From Gangjinia marincola (GTDB lineage Bacteria; Bacteroidota; Bacteroidia; Flavobacteriales; Flavobacteriaceae), in the NCBI RefSeq assembly GCF_039523415.1, contig NZ_BAAAFG010000016.1:248001-312000 (forward strand): a DNA stretch of 64,000 bases, read 5' to 3'. Shown piece by piece: positions 8,994-17,939 of this stretch. Below the pieces are notes generated by a model, which saw nothing but the letters and a program-made list of their open reading frames with translations, was not told the DNA's origin and did not search any database. The stretch's first letter is position 1, and each line of letters opens with the position of its first letter. Position numbers and translations under genes: made by a program.

Positions 8994-9350
8994 TTATATT
9001 TCTTGAAGTCCGTCATAGTTAATTACGTATTCGTCTGCTAATACGGGTAATTCATAATCTTTTGAGTTGGCAATGCCCACTCCTGCAAAAAAAGTTCTGG
9101 CTTTAAATTTTAAGGCGTGTTCTTTAATAGTTTCCATAAAAACCGCATCGTATTTTTTAGGATCTTCTGGATACGTGATATGCCTTACGATCACAAAATG
9201 AAGTTTTTTATTCTTTAGCGCAACGAATTGAGGATCTTTTTTGAGTTTACTGTTTACCCCCAAAAACTCATAGCCCTGATCCTCTAAATCTTTACCTACA
9301 ATATTCATCGCCAGGTTATGAAGTTCTTGTTTTGACAGCTCTTTTGACAT
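8994..9350 (-). CDS. Conserved protein between nqrF and apbE, function unknown
   Basis: This 118-residue soluble protein has no signal peptide, membrane segment or recognisable cofactor motif. It is rich in Lys and aromatic residues and has no Cys. It looks like an alpha/beta domain with the pattern LHFVIVRHITYPEDP in the middle. Genes at this position are sometimes labelled NQR subunit F in databases, but it shows no Fe-S, FAD or NADH motif, so that label would be misleading. Only 3 nt separate it from apbE, so both are probably one transcript. A role in NQR assembly is inferred from context alone. Confidence 0.75.
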   Translation of the reverse strand: MSKELSKQELHNLAMNIVGKDLEDQGYEFLGVNSKLKKDPQFVALKNKKLHFVIVRHITYPEDPKKYDAVFMETIKEHALKFKARTFFAGVGIANSKDYELPVLADEYVINYDGLQEI

Positions 9351-9370
9351 AATGCTAAAGGTACGTAAAT

Positions 9371-9398
9371 AGAAAAGCCGACAGTACTGCCGGCTTTG
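9371..9398 (-). terminator. Terminator-like hairpin after nqrF
   Basis: Read on the minus strand, GCCGGCAG pairs with CTGTCGGC (one G-U), flanked by AAA/TTTT, giving a strong stem with a short T run. It lies between nqrF and the 118-residue gene and may end or attenuate the nqr transcript before apbE. Confidence 0.6.
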
Positions 9399-9424
9399 AT
9401 CTTAATTGAATTTTAACGACTTGA

Positions 9425-10714
9425 TTATCCACCAAAATCATCAAAACGTATGTTCTCGTCTGGAATTCCAAAATCTTCTCCCATTTTTTGAACCGCCTGG
9501 TTCATAAGAGGAGGTCCACAAAAATAAAGTTCAATATCTTCGGGCTCTTCATGCTTTGATAAGTAATTGTCAATTACCACCTGATGTATAAATCCTACAA
9601 ACCCATCGCCATCGCCATCTAGACTATCTTTTACCTTCCAGTTGTCTTCTTCCATAGGTTCAGATAAAGCTAGATAGAATTTAAAATTAGGAAAATCACG
9701 CTCCAACGCTCTAAAATGCTCCGTATAGAACAATTCGCGCTTTGAACGCCCTCCATACCAAAAGGTAACTTTACGTCCTGTTTGTAGGGTTCTAAATAAG
9801 TGATATAAATGCGAACGCATAGGTGCCATTCCTGCTCCACCACCTACGTACAACATTTCTGCTTCACTGTGGTTGATAAAAAATTCACCGTAAGGTCCGG
9901 ATATCACACACTTATCTCCTTCTTTTAATCCAAAGATATATGATGAAGCTACACCAGGATTTACATCCATCCATCCATTTTTAGCACGATCCCATGGCGG
10001 AGTTGCAATACGAACATTTAACATAATCTCACGACCCTCTGCCGGGAAAGATGCCATAGAATAAGCACGTTCTACAACTTCAGGATTTTTCATCACTAGT
10101 GGCCACAGGTTAAACTTATCCCACTCTGCTTTAAACTTTTCAGGTTCACCCGGGTGCTCTTTTGGGTGAGCCGTAATATCCATTTCCTGATATTTTACTT
10201 CGCATTTAGGCACTTCTATTTGGATATACCCTCCTGCTTCATAGTCCATATCTTCGGGGATTTCAACCACAAATTCTTTAATAAACGAAGCCACATTATA
10301 GTTACGCACTACCACAGCGTCCCACTTTTTAATTCCAAAGATTTCTTCAGGAATTTCAATTTTCATGTCTTGCTTTACCTTAACCTGGCAACCAAGACGC
10401 CAACCTTCGGCAATTTCTTTTCTGGTAAAATGAGGTTCTTCTGTAGGAAGAATCGTTCCGCCTCCATCTTCAACGATACATTTACACTGGATACAGGTTC
10501 CTCCACCACCACATGCAGAAGGTAAAAACAATTTATTATTACTTAAGGTATTAAGCAGAGTAGCTCCAGAGTCAACCTCCATATCACGTTCTCCATTAAT
10601 GTTAATAGTGACCGGACCTGAAGGTACCAACTTAGCTTTAGCCCCTAGTAGGATACTCACCAAAATCAGCATTAACATGAGAAAAACAATTACACTTGCG
10701 ATAATTACTGTCAT
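9425..10714 (-). CDS. nqrF: Na+-translocating NADH:quinone reductase subunit F
   Basis: NqrF is the NADH-oxidising entry point of the Na+ pump. The 429-residue protein has one N-terminal membrane helix (about 2-24), a plant-type [2Fe-2S] domain with Cys68, Cys74, Cys77 and Cys109 (ACGGGGTCIQC and RLGCQ), then an FAD/NAD reductase module with RAYSMAS-like flavin binding (ERAYSMASFP), the GGGAGMAPMRS nucleotide loop and the C-terminal FCGPPLMN motif. It is the last structural nqr gene; a hairpin follows. Confidence 0.96.
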   Translation of the reverse strand: MTVIIASVIVFLMLMLILVSILLGAKAKLVPSGPVTININGERDMEVDSGATLLNTLSNNKLFLPSACGGGGTCIQCKCIVEDGGGTILPTEEPHFTRKEIAEGWRLGCQVKVKQDMKIEIPEEIFGIKKWDAVVVRNYNVASFIKEFVVEIPEDMDYEAGGYIQIEVPKCEVKYQEMDITAHPKEHPGEPEKFKAEWDKFNLWPLVMKNPEVVERAYSMASFPAEGREIMLNVRIATPPWDRAKNGWMDVNPGVASSYIFGLKEGDKCVISGPYGEFFINHSEAEMLYVGGGAGMAPMRSHLYHLFRTLQTGRKVTFWYGGRSKRELFYTEHFRALERDFPNFKFYLALSEPMEEDNWKVKDSLDGDGDGFVGFIHQVVIDNYLSKHEEPEDIELYFCGPPLMNQAVQKMGEDFGIPDENIRFDDFGG

Positions 10715-10731
10715 AGCTTTTTCTTTTTCTT

Positions 10732-11346
10732 TTACAATTTAATACCCATAAAACTCATAAAACCCAACGCCATTAGACCTGTTATAATAAATGTAATCCC
10801 AAGTCCCTTTAATGGAGCAGGAACATTAGAGTATGCAATTTTTTCGCGTATTGCAGCGATACCGATGATCGCTAAAAACCAACCAATCCCACTACCTAAT
10901 CCATAAACTGCAGATTCACCAATACCACTAAAGTCTTTTTGTTGCATGAATAATGAACCCCCTAAGATAGCACAGTTCACAGCAATAAGTGGAAGAAAAA
11001 TCCCCAACGCACCATATAAGGCAGGAGCAAATTTTTCAACAATCATTTCTACCAATTGTACCATAGAGGCAATTACTGCAATAAACATGATAAAACTCAA
11101 GAAACTCAAATCAACACTGGCATATTCTGGATCAAGCCAGACTAACGCCCCAGGGCGAAGCAAATAGGTGTCCAGCAAATAATTTACAGGTATTGTTACC
11201 ACCAAAACAAAAATTACTGCCGCTCCTAAACCAACAGCCGTTTTTACCGTTTTTGAAACGGCAAGGTAGGAACACATGCCTAAGAAATAGGCAAAGATCA
11301 TGTTCTCTACAAAAATACTTTTTACAAATAGATTAACTAAATCCAT
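10732..11346 (-). CDS. nqrE: Na+-translocating NADH:quinone reductase subunit E
   Basis: This 204-residue integral membrane protein has about six helices and matches the NqrE/RnfA type: an N-terminal FVENMIFAYFLGMC with a membrane Cys, and VNCAILGGSLF in the middle, carrying the second conserved Cys. NqrD and NqrE together hold the membrane iron centre that passes electrons across the membrane. It lies 19 nt after nqrD and 17 nt before nqrF in the operon. Confidence 0.95.
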   Translation of the reverse strand: MDLVNLFVKSIFVENMIFAYFLGMCSYLAVSKTVKTAVGLGAAVIFVLVVTIPVNYLLDTYLLRPGALVWLDPEYASVDLSFLSFIMFIAVIASMVQLVEMIVEKFAPALYGALGIFLPLIAVNCAILGGSLFMQQKDFSGIGESAVYGLGSGIGWFLAIIGIAAIREKIAYSNVPAPLKGLGITFIITGLMALGFMSFMGIKL

Positions 11347-11365
11347 AATAATGATTTCTAGCTGT

Positions 11366-12109
11366 TTAGTTTTCTTCGATTAATTTACGGTTGCGTGCCC
11401 GCTGAACCCAGATAATAAGCCCCACAACAATAAGTGCCATAGGCGATAATAACATTAGTCCATTATTTTCATATCCTAATGCATATAATCCAGTTGATTC
11501 TGCCAGGGTTACTCCCTTATGTCCTAAAACTTCAAATCCTAATAATTTTCCTGAGCCAAATAACTCTCTAAAGAAAGCCACGATTATTAGAATTAATCCA
11601 TATCCCGCTGCATTACCAACGCCATCAAGAAACGATTTCCATACACCATTACCAAGTGCGAAGGCTTCTAAACGACCCATTACGATACAGTTTGTAATAA
11701 TCAAACCAATAAAAATAGATAACTCTTTACTTACATCATACGCAAATGCCCGAAGTACTTGATCTACCAAGATTACCATTGCTGCTACTACTACCAACTG
11801 GACGATTATACGAATACGTGAAGGTATGACATTACGTAAAATCGAAATGATCATATTACTAAACGCCATTACAGCCACTACTGCTAATGACATTACGATA
11901 GCAGGTTTAAGTTGAACTGTAATCGCTAAAGCCGAACATATTCCTAATACTTGAACAGTGATGGGATTGTTGTCATCTAAAGGATCTGAAAGTAACTTTC
12001 GATTATTTTTAGATAAAAAATGTTCTTTTTCTTCAGAACTGGATAGAAAAAGAATCATTTCTTTTTTCTTGGCCTCTTGTGCTGATAAATTTTCTTGGTC
12101 TTTCTTCAT
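11366..12109 (-). CDS. nqrD: Na+-translocating NADH:quinone reductase subunit D
   Basis: This is an integral membrane subunit related to NqrE/RnfE. The Cys residues of the iron centre are visible in VLGICSALAIT and IITNCIVMGRLEAFA. The protein has 247 residues, longer than the ~210 usual for the family, because of a charged N-terminal extension of about 35 residues rich in Lys/Glu/Ser before the conserved NRKLLSDPL start. The ATG at 12109 is only 10 nt after nqrC, so the extension is probably translated; an internal ATG (residue 18) would remove half of it. Confidence 0.93.
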   Translation of the reverse strand: MKKDQENLSAQEAKKKEMILFLSSSEEKEHFLSKNNRKLLSDPLDDNNPITVQVLGICSALAITVQLKPAIVMSLAVVAVMAFSNMIISILRNVIPSRIRIIVQLVVVAAMVILVDQVLRAFAYDVSKELSIFIGLIITNCIVMGRLEAFALGNGVWKSFLDGVGNAAGYGLILIIVAFFRELFGSGKLLGFEVLGHKGVTLAESTGLYALGYENNGLMLLSPMALIVVGLIIWVQRARNRKLIEEN

Positions 12110-12119
12110 GATGCATTAA

Positions 12120-12848
12120 TTAGTAAGCTGAAGCTACTTTAAACGTTGGTTGTTTTTTGAAATAAGGTAAATAATGTTCTAAACGTTCTGTAATCATATC
12201 TGTTACTCCGTCACCGGTTATAGTTGCTCCAGAAATTGCATCTACTGCGTTATCATCTTTAGCATTTCCACCTTTATATCCTTTTATTACTGAGACTCCT
12301 GCAAGAGCTCCACTTTCATCAAAAATACGTTCATCTTCAAAACGCTTTCTAAACCACATTTGAGTGATTTCTGCTCCCAGACCTGCTGTTTCACCTAAAT
12401 GATCAAAGGTAGCTCCCTTGATAGTATTAATATCGTCTTTAAGAGAAATATACCCCCAGATAGCATTCCATAATCCTGCTCCACGCAAAGGGATAATATA
12501 ATAATTCTTACCTTCAATATCTGCAACATATAGCGGAAAGTGTTGTTCCTCTATTGGTTTTTTAAGCTCTTTTGCTAAATCAAGTTCAAATGCATTTACC
12601 TCTTCATCAATACTCCCATCTGGATTTAAAGACACTTGTTGGGTAATATATTGATTGAACAAAGCTTCGGCACCTTCACGATCAGTCTCAACACCAACGG
12701 TCATCAAGATATTTTGCATCTTCTCCAGGCGTACATTTTCATATTGACGTTCTTGCAAGGAAGTAGCTGTAAATGCTAAAGTTGCAGCTACCACTAGCAC
12801 CATAGCTACGGCAAAGAAAAACGTGTATCCGTTACTGTTTGTATTCAT
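12120..12848 (-). CDS. nqrC: Na+-translocating NADH:quinone reductase subunit C
   Basis: NqrC carries a covalent FMN on the periplasmic side. The 242-residue protein has one N-terminal helix (about 9-30) and an FMN-binding domain with GETAGLGAEI and the flavinylation motif DAISGATITG; the FMN acceptor is Thr209. This motif is canonical, unlike that of NqrB next door. The gene starts 1 nt after the nqrB stop. Confidence 0.95.
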   Translation of the reverse strand: MNTNSNGYTFFFAVAMVLVVAATLAFTATSLQERQYENVRLEKMQNILMTVGVETDREGAEALFNQYITQQVSLNPDGSIDEEVNAFELDLAKELKKPIEEQHFPLYVADIEGKNYYIIPLRGAGLWNAIWGYISLKDDINTIKGATFDHLGETAGLGAEITQMWFRKRFEDERIFDESGALAGVSVIKGYKGGNAKDDNAVDAISGATITGDGVTDMITERLEHYLPYFKKQPTFKVASAY

Positions 12849-12849
12849 A

Positions 12850-14016
12850 TTACGCTGTTTTTAAATTAGCCTGAGCTTTTGCTGCTCGTTTCTTTCTCTT
12901 TTTAATATTACCTTGAACGACGTAGTGATCGATTGTTGGAGCAAAGACATTCATTAGTAAAATCGCAAGCATAATCCCTTCAGGATATGCCGGATTGAAA
13001 ATTCTTATCATCACCGCAAATAACCCGATAAGGAAACCATAAATCCATTTTCCTTTAAAAGTTTGTGCACCAGATACGGGATCAGTCGCCATAAACACTA
13101 TGCCAAATGCTAAGCCACCAACGATAAGGTGATTGTACCATGGGAAATTGGTAAGTGCATTTGCGTCAACTGCGTTAAATATCATTCCCATCACTGCCGC
13201 TCCAATAAATCCACTTAAAATAATTCTCCAGTCCCCTACTTTAGTAAGAATGAGAATCAGCGCTCCTAACAAAATAAAAGCGGTTGATGTTTCTGCGATA
13301 GACCCAGGGATTAAACCGCTAAACATATCTAACGAACTGTATTCTATATTACTATTTCCTGCAGCAAGTGACCCTAATATAGTCTCTCCCGAAACTGCAT
13401 CAACTGATGCCGCCTCACTCACCCATACTTGGTTACCAGACATGTAGGTAGGATAAGCAAAAAAGGCAAATGCTCTGGCAGTAAGCGCAGGATTAAGAAT
13501 GTTCATCCCTGTTCCTCCAAAAGCTTCTTTCCCTATTAACACAGCGAATACAACAGATAATGCAACCATCCACAATGGTATATCTACCGGCATAATCATT
13601 GGTATCAACAGCCCTGTAACCAAATATCCTTCATTTACTTCATGACCCCTATATATTGCAAATAAGAACTCAATTCCCAACCCGACTCCGTAAGAAACGG
13701 CAATCATAGGTAAAATTTTCCATGCGCCATGTGAGAATGCTTCCCAAAAACCTACTTCGGCTTGGATTTGATGTAAGTATTGATATCCTGCATTCCACAT
13801 TCCAAATATCAGAGCGGGTACTAAAGCAAGTACAACAGTAATCATGGTACGCTTTAAATCTACAGCATCTCTAATATGTGCTCCTTTTTTTGTCGTGTGA
13901 TTAGGTACAAATAAAAATGTATCAAATGCATTTACTGCAGGAGCAAATTTTTCGTACTTCTCACCCGGTTGAAAAGGGGCTTTAATTTTGTCTAGTTGTT
14001 TTCTTAAAAAATTCAT
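12850..14016 (-). CDS. nqrB: Na+-translocating NADH:quinone reductase subunit B
   Basis: NqrB is the main membrane subunit, with Na+ path, riboflavin and a covalent FMN. The 388-residue protein has about ten helices, the conserved GTGMNILNPALTARAFAF segment and ATDPVSGAQT. The expected flavinylation motif reads DAVSGET (Thr212), with Glu where family members normally have Ala (SGAT). This may alter recognition by ApbE. A slightly basic C-terminal tail (KKRKKRAAKAQ) ends the protein. Its neighbours nqrA and nqrC are 14 nt and 1 nt away. Confidence 0.95.
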   Translation of the reverse strand: MNFLRKQLDKIKAPFQPGEKYEKFAPAVNAFDTFLFVPNHTTKKGAHIRDAVDLKRTMITVVLALVPALIFGMWNAGYQYLHQIQAEVGFWEAFSHGAWKILPMIAVSYGVGLGIEFLFAIYRGHEVNEGYLVTGLLIPMIMPVDIPLWMVALSVVFAVLIGKEAFGGTGMNILNPALTARAFAFFAYPTYMSGNQVWVSEAASVDAVSGETILGSLAAGNSNIEYSSLDMFSGLIPGSIAETSTAFILLGALILILTKVGDWRIILSGFIGAAVMGMIFNAVDANALTNFPWYNHLIVGGLAFGIVFMATDPVSGAQTFKGKWIYGFLIGLFAVMIRIFNPAYPEGIMLAILLMNVFAPTIDHYVVQGNIKKRKKRAAKAQANLKTA

Positions 14017-14030
14017 AGCATTATTTCTTT

Positions 14031-15374
14031 TTAACCAACTTCAGTAATCATTAAATCTAATCCAGTTCGTATCACTTCCTGTGCTTCCAATTTAGAGGTA
14101 TTGACATAATCCACCAGTGCAAAATCTTCAGGAGCAACTTCGTATATTCCAAGGTTCTCCATCTTTTCAATATCACCGGCCATACATGCCTTTAATAATT
14201 GCATTGGATAAATATCCATTGGCATTACTTCCTCCATCTCCCCGGTTACTACAAGAGCACGTTCTTCACCATTAAGATTGGTATCTGGAGCATATTTTTT
14301 ATTAGGAAATAACCATGCCAAAGAGGTGGGCGAATTAGAATGAATGTGATTATCTTTAAATGGCATCCAACCAAACATTCTATAGTTATTTCCTTCAGGA
14401 ATTAACGTTAATTCATTGTCGTAAAATCCAACATAATCGTGGGCACTCAACTGATCACCGGTAAATACGTCACCAGAGATTAACCGCACTTCATTAGAAA
14501 CATCTCCAACAAGGTCTGGGGCATACATTCCAATAGTACCATGGTAATATTTAGGGTCATGTGCTTCGCTACCCACCACAGCAATCGTACGATCTGCTTT
14601 GAAGTTACCCGTTAAGAAAAGATTCCCAATGGTAGCGACATCTTCGGCCCCAATAGTCCAAACGCGTTCACCAGGATTGATCGGATCAACCTTATGAATG
14701 ATAGTGCCAACATTGCCTGCGGGATGCGGCCCTTTAATTTTCACAATTTCAGCATCGGCTACGTCGGCTAGATATGATGCTGTATTTTTCTCTACTCCCA
14801 AGTAAACCTTACCCGGAGTTAATTTAGAAAGTGCAGTTATTCCAGCTTGAAAAGCTTCCTGTTTATTTTTAAGTACAAACTCTAAATCTGCTGCTAATGG
14901 AGCAGAATTATATGTGGAAATTACGATAGATTTTGGAGTATCCTCTGCATTTGCCACAATATCGTAAGGTCGCTGAATGATAAAAGCACCACAACCACTT
15001 TTAAAAATATGATTTTTTATTTCGTCACCGGTGGCGGAAGAGAGATCAACTTTACCAAAATCCTTGTAGGCATTTTGAGCGTCTGCTTCAATGATAATAG
15101 AAAGCACTCTTCTTTTTTCACCCCTAACAATTTCTTTTACTGTCCCACTTACAGGCGAAGTAAACCGAAGCGTATCACTATACTTTGAAAAGAATAACTC
15201 ATCACCTGCTAGTACTTTAGCTCCTTCTTTGACAACCATTTTTGGTACAACAGAATGAAAATCGGCGGGTTTGATGGCATACGATTTTGATCGGGGCGCA
15301 TCAGAAAGAATTTTTTCAGCTTCACCTTTAAGCTTCAAACGAAGTCCTTTCTTAATTTTTAAGTCTATCGACAT
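14031..15374 (-). CDS. nqrA: Na+-translocating NADH:quinone reductase subunit A
   Basis: NqrA is the cytoplasmic quinone-binding subunit. The 447-residue protein begins with the family signature DLKIKKGLRLKLKGEA and contains a barrel-sandwich segment (FTSPVSGTVKEIVRGEKR) and the central GPHPAGNVGTIIHKVDPI motif typical of NqrA. It is the first gene of nqrABCDEF and is preceded by a TAAATTTG -7 box on the minus strand, so the operon promoter probably lies at 15415-15422. Confidence 0.95.
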   Translation of the reverse strand: MSIDLKIKKGLRLKLKGEAEKILSDAPRSKSYAIKPADFHSVVPKMVVKEGAKVLAGDELFFSKYSDTLRFTSPVSGTVKEIVRGEKRRVLSIIIEADAQNAYKDFGKVDLSSATGDEIKNHIFKSGCGAFIIQRPYDIVANAEDTPKSIVISTYNSAPLAADLEFVLKNKQEAFQAGITALSKLTPGKVYLGVEKNTASYLADVADAEIVKIKGPHPAGNVGTIIHKVDPINPGERVWTIGAEDVATIGNLFLTGNFKADRTIAVVGSEAHDPKYYHGTIGMYAPDLVGDVSNEVRLISGDVFTGDQLSAHDYVGFYDNELTLIPEGNNYRMFGWMPFKDNHIHSNSPTSLAWLFPNKKYAPDTNLNGEERALVVTGEMEEVMPMDIYPMQLLKACMAGDIEKMENLGIYEVAPEDFALVDYVNTSKLEAQEVIRTGLDLMITEVG

Positions 15375-15414
15375 AGGGTGGATTTAAATAAAATCTTACT
15401 CGTTAAAAAACGTG

Positions 15415-15422
15415 CAAATTTA
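15415..15422 (-). promoter_or_regulatory. Bacteroidota -7 box for nqr operon (TAAATTTG)
   Basis: On the minus strand this matches TAnnTTTG, 40 nt upstream of the nqrA start. It is the only such box in the 171-nt divergent spacer on this strand. No good -33 TTG at the usual spacing. Confidence 0.5.
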
Positions 15423-15505
15423 ACAATTAAAAGATTAATTTCTAAATCCATCGGAGTATTTTTCCTTAAACAAAACTGTTAAATATTCATTTGTATTTTA
15501 GGCAC

Positions 15506-15513
15506 TATATTTG
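15506..15513 (+). promoter_or_regulatory. Bacteroidota -7 box (TATATTTG)
   Basis: Matches TAnnTTTG, 32 nt upstream of the GTG start of the DUF5103 gene. A TTG at 15491-15493 is too close to be a standard -33 element. Confidence 0.5.
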
Positions 15514-15545
15514 GTCTTCACTGTTTAACTAAAGCACTTCTTGCT

Positions 15546-16790
15546 GTGAAATATTTACCATATTTACTTTGTATCCTTTTTATACCTCCAACCCTAGCTC
15601 AGGAAATGGAAGTTATTGCTCCAGATAATATTAGAACCATTCAATTTAAGGGTAATAATACGTATGCCGGAACGCCTGTTATTAAATTAGGAGAACCTCT
15701 TAATCTTACGTTTGATGATATAAATGGTGACGAAGCTGATTACTATTATACCATTGAACATTATAATTTTGATTGGAAACCATCTGCTCTGGCTAAAAAT
15801 GAGTATCTGGATGGTTTTGATGATGTGCGTATTGTCAATTATGAAAATTCTGTTGGTACGCTCATTTATTACTCTCATTATACACTTTCCATCCCTAATG
15901 CAGATACAAGACGTTTAAAGGTAAGTGGTAATTACATGCTGAAAATTTTTAATGATGATGGCGATCTCGTATTCTCACGTAAATTCTTTGTGTATCAAAA
16001 TCTAGCCACAGTAAAAGCCGAAGTAAAGCGAAGCCGAAACATTCAAACCATTGATAAAAAGCAAAGCTTGAGATTTAGTATTGACTCTGAACAAATCCTG
16101 TTTAGAAATCCCAAACAAAACCTACATACGTTGATTTTTCAAAATAACGATCTCAATACCGCTATTTATAATCTTGAGCCTCAATTTAATATAGCAAACG
16201 AACAGGTATATCGCTACGACGAAGAAAGCGCCTTTTGGGGAGGAAATGAATTTTTATTTTTTGACAGCAAGAGTTTACGTGCTCCTACGATCAATATCTC
16301 AAGAGTAGAATTGGATGATATCTATCAACATTATTTGTACAGGGATCCTTACAGAGCAAATAATGTTTACACATTCAATCCTGATATTAACGGGTATTTT
16401 CTCGTAAATTCTAATCAAGGAGACGATCCTGTGTTGGAATCAGAATATATCAATATGCACTTTACCGTAAAACCAGAGGCAGAATTAGGTGGCGGCGAAT
16501 TACACATCTATGGTAACTTCAATAATTACTCGTTGGATAATTCAACGCGCTTGACTTATGACCAAAAATCAGGCACATATATTGGTCAACGCTTGTTTAA
16601 ACAAGGGTTCTATAATTATAAGTACGTATTATTAAGTACTGAAGGAATAATTGCTCCCGGATTCATTAGCGGAAACTTTTGGCAAACCGAAAATGAATAC
16701 ACCATATTGGCCTACTACAGAGATATTGGTGAGAGATTTGATCGCATTGTTGGAAAAGGTACAGCCAATAGCACATCTATTACAAATTAA
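15546..16790 (+). CDS. DUF5103 protein: type IX secretion system plug protein
   Basis: This 414-residue exported protein (GTG start, signal peptide ending about PTLAQ) has the DUF5103 pattern: a first domain with FKGNNTYAGTPVIKLGEPLNLTFDD, an FDWKPSALAKNEYLDGFDD segment, YSHYTLSIPNAD, then a second beta-domain with GELHIYGNFNNY near the C-terminus. DUF5103 proteins of Bacteroidota include the plug of the SprA translocon of the type IX secretion system, which closes the unoccupied pore. I infer the same role here; it fits with porT and a T9SS cargo-like gene in this window. Confidence 0.85.
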   Translation: MKYLPYLLCILFIPPTLAQEMEVIAPDNIRTIQFKGNNTYAGTPVIKLGEPLNLTFDDINGDEADYYYTIEHYNFDWKPSALAKNEYLDGFDDVRIVNYENSVGTLIYYSHYTLSIPNADTRRLKVSGNYMLKIFNDDGDLVFSRKFFVYQNLATVKAEVKRSRNIQTIDKKQSLRFSIDSEQILFRNPKQNLHTLIFQNNDLNTAIYNLEPQFNIANEQVYRYDEESAFWGGNEFLFFDSKSLRAPTINISRVELDDIYQHYLYRDPYRANNVYTFNPDINGYFLVNSNQGDDPVLESEYINMHFTVKPEAELGGGELHIYGNFNNYSLDNSTRLTYDQKSGTYIGQRLFKQGFYNYKYVLLSTEGIIAPGFISGNFWQTENEYTILAYYRDIGERFDRIVGKGTANSTSITN

Positions 16791-16792
16791 TG

Positions 16793-16800
16793 TATTTTTG
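16793..16800 (+). promoter_or_regulatory. Bacteroidota -7 box (TATTTTTG)
   Basis: Matches TAnnTTTG directly after the DUF5103 stop and 24 nt before the DUF3667 start, so DUF3667-apaG may have its own promoter. Confidence 0.5.
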
Positions 16801-16824
16801 ACGCATTAGCGTGATAATGCATCT

Positions 16825-17937
16825 ATGGAAGATTCTCGTTTTTTACGAAAATATAGAAGTGAAGAATGTCTCAACTGCGGCGCTCATATTGATGTAAGCG
16901 ACAAGTACTGCTTTAAATGCGGTCAGCTCAATACTACGAAGCGACTTACTTTTAATGATTTCTTTGCTGAGTTTTTTCAAAATATCATCATTGTTGATTC
17001 TAAATTTAGGACAACATTAAAAGACCTTTTATTTAAACCGGGCACTATTAGCAAACGCTACATTGAAGGGGAACGCATGAAGTATGCCAACCCTTTTAGA
17101 TTTTACCTTAGCGCAAGTATTATACTTTTTATTCTTATTGGATTGGGAGCCTCGTGGGAGGATTCATCAAAAATTTATAAGGAAGAAGCTCATATTGAGG
17201 AGCTGGGTTTTGATTTTAAAGAAGCTGCCAAGAGTCCTTACGTATTGGATTCCCTCGTAAAAGCTTCAGAAAGAGATTCAACCTCTTTGATTAAATCCTT
17301 AAAAAGCAACTTCCGCCGAAAGGCAGACACTTCTTACCTTAAAGAGTATTACACCCAACGAGAAATGGATAGTATGGGTTTTTTTGACAGAACCTGGAAG
17401 AAAGCTGTGTTGTACAATAAATTTTACGAGGATTCTAACATCATCAATGCAAAAGTCGCGCTGGACTCTCTTAATCATGAATACTCCTACACCAACCGAA
17501 ATATCTATAAAAAAGCCAGGCGCTTTGCAGAATTCGATACTAATATCAATAATCTCGAAGAATTAAAAACTATCGTAGATCAATTGCCATTTCTCATTTT
17601 TTTCTACCTGCCAATATTCGCTCTATTCATCAAACTAATTTACATAAGGCGATCGTTCACCTACATGGAGCATTTGGTGTTTACATTTCACGTTCAAACT
17701 GCCTTGTTTATTATGTTAATCCCCAGTGTCCTTTTTGGGTTTATTTTTTCGGTCGAATGGATAGATGATATTATTTTCCTATTGTTTATGTTCTATCTCT
17801 ATAAAGCATTGCGAAATTTCTACCAGCAGGGACGCATCAAAACAATCCTAAAATTTATGCTTTTAAGCTTTATATTTATTACTTTAGCAGGGATAACGTT
17901 TGTAGCTTCGCTATTTACGATGGCGATTTTTGGTTAA
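16825..17937 (+). CDS. DUF3667 membrane protein with zinc-ribbon start
   Basis: This 370-residue protein starts with a CxxC...CxxC zinc ribbon (CLNCGA, then CFKCGQ, about residues 16-37), followed by the DUF3667 signature (TTLKDLLFKPGTISKRYIEG and YANPFRFYLSAS), a first membrane helix, a long charged loop of ~150 residues, and three or four C-terminal membrane helices. The family is common in Bacteroidota and has no established function. It is followed 2 nt later by apaG. Confidence 0.82.
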   Translation: MEDSRFLRKYRSEECLNCGAHIDVSDKYCFKCGQLNTTKRLTFNDFFAEFFQNIIIVDSKFRTTLKDLLFKPGTISKRYIEGERMKYANPFRFYLSASIILFILIGLGASWEDSSKIYKEEAHIEELGFDFKEAAKSPYVLDSLVKASERDSTSLIKSLKSNFRRKADTSYLKEYYTQREMDSMGFFDRTWKKAVLYNKFYEDSNIINAKVALDSLNHEYSYTNRNIYKKARRFAEFDTNINNLEELKTIVDQLPFLIFFYLPIFALFIKLIYIRRSFTYMEHLVFTFHVQTALFIMLIPSVLFGFIFSVEWIDDIIFLLFMFYLYKALRNFYQQGRIKTILKFMLLSFIFITLAGITFVASLFTMAIFG

Positions 17938-17939
17938 TT

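Noticed and set aside
10154..10525. 123-residue ORF antisense to nqrF
   Set aside because: Covers the conserved Fe-S region of nqrF on the other strand; Phe/His-rich composition is a reverse-frame artefact.
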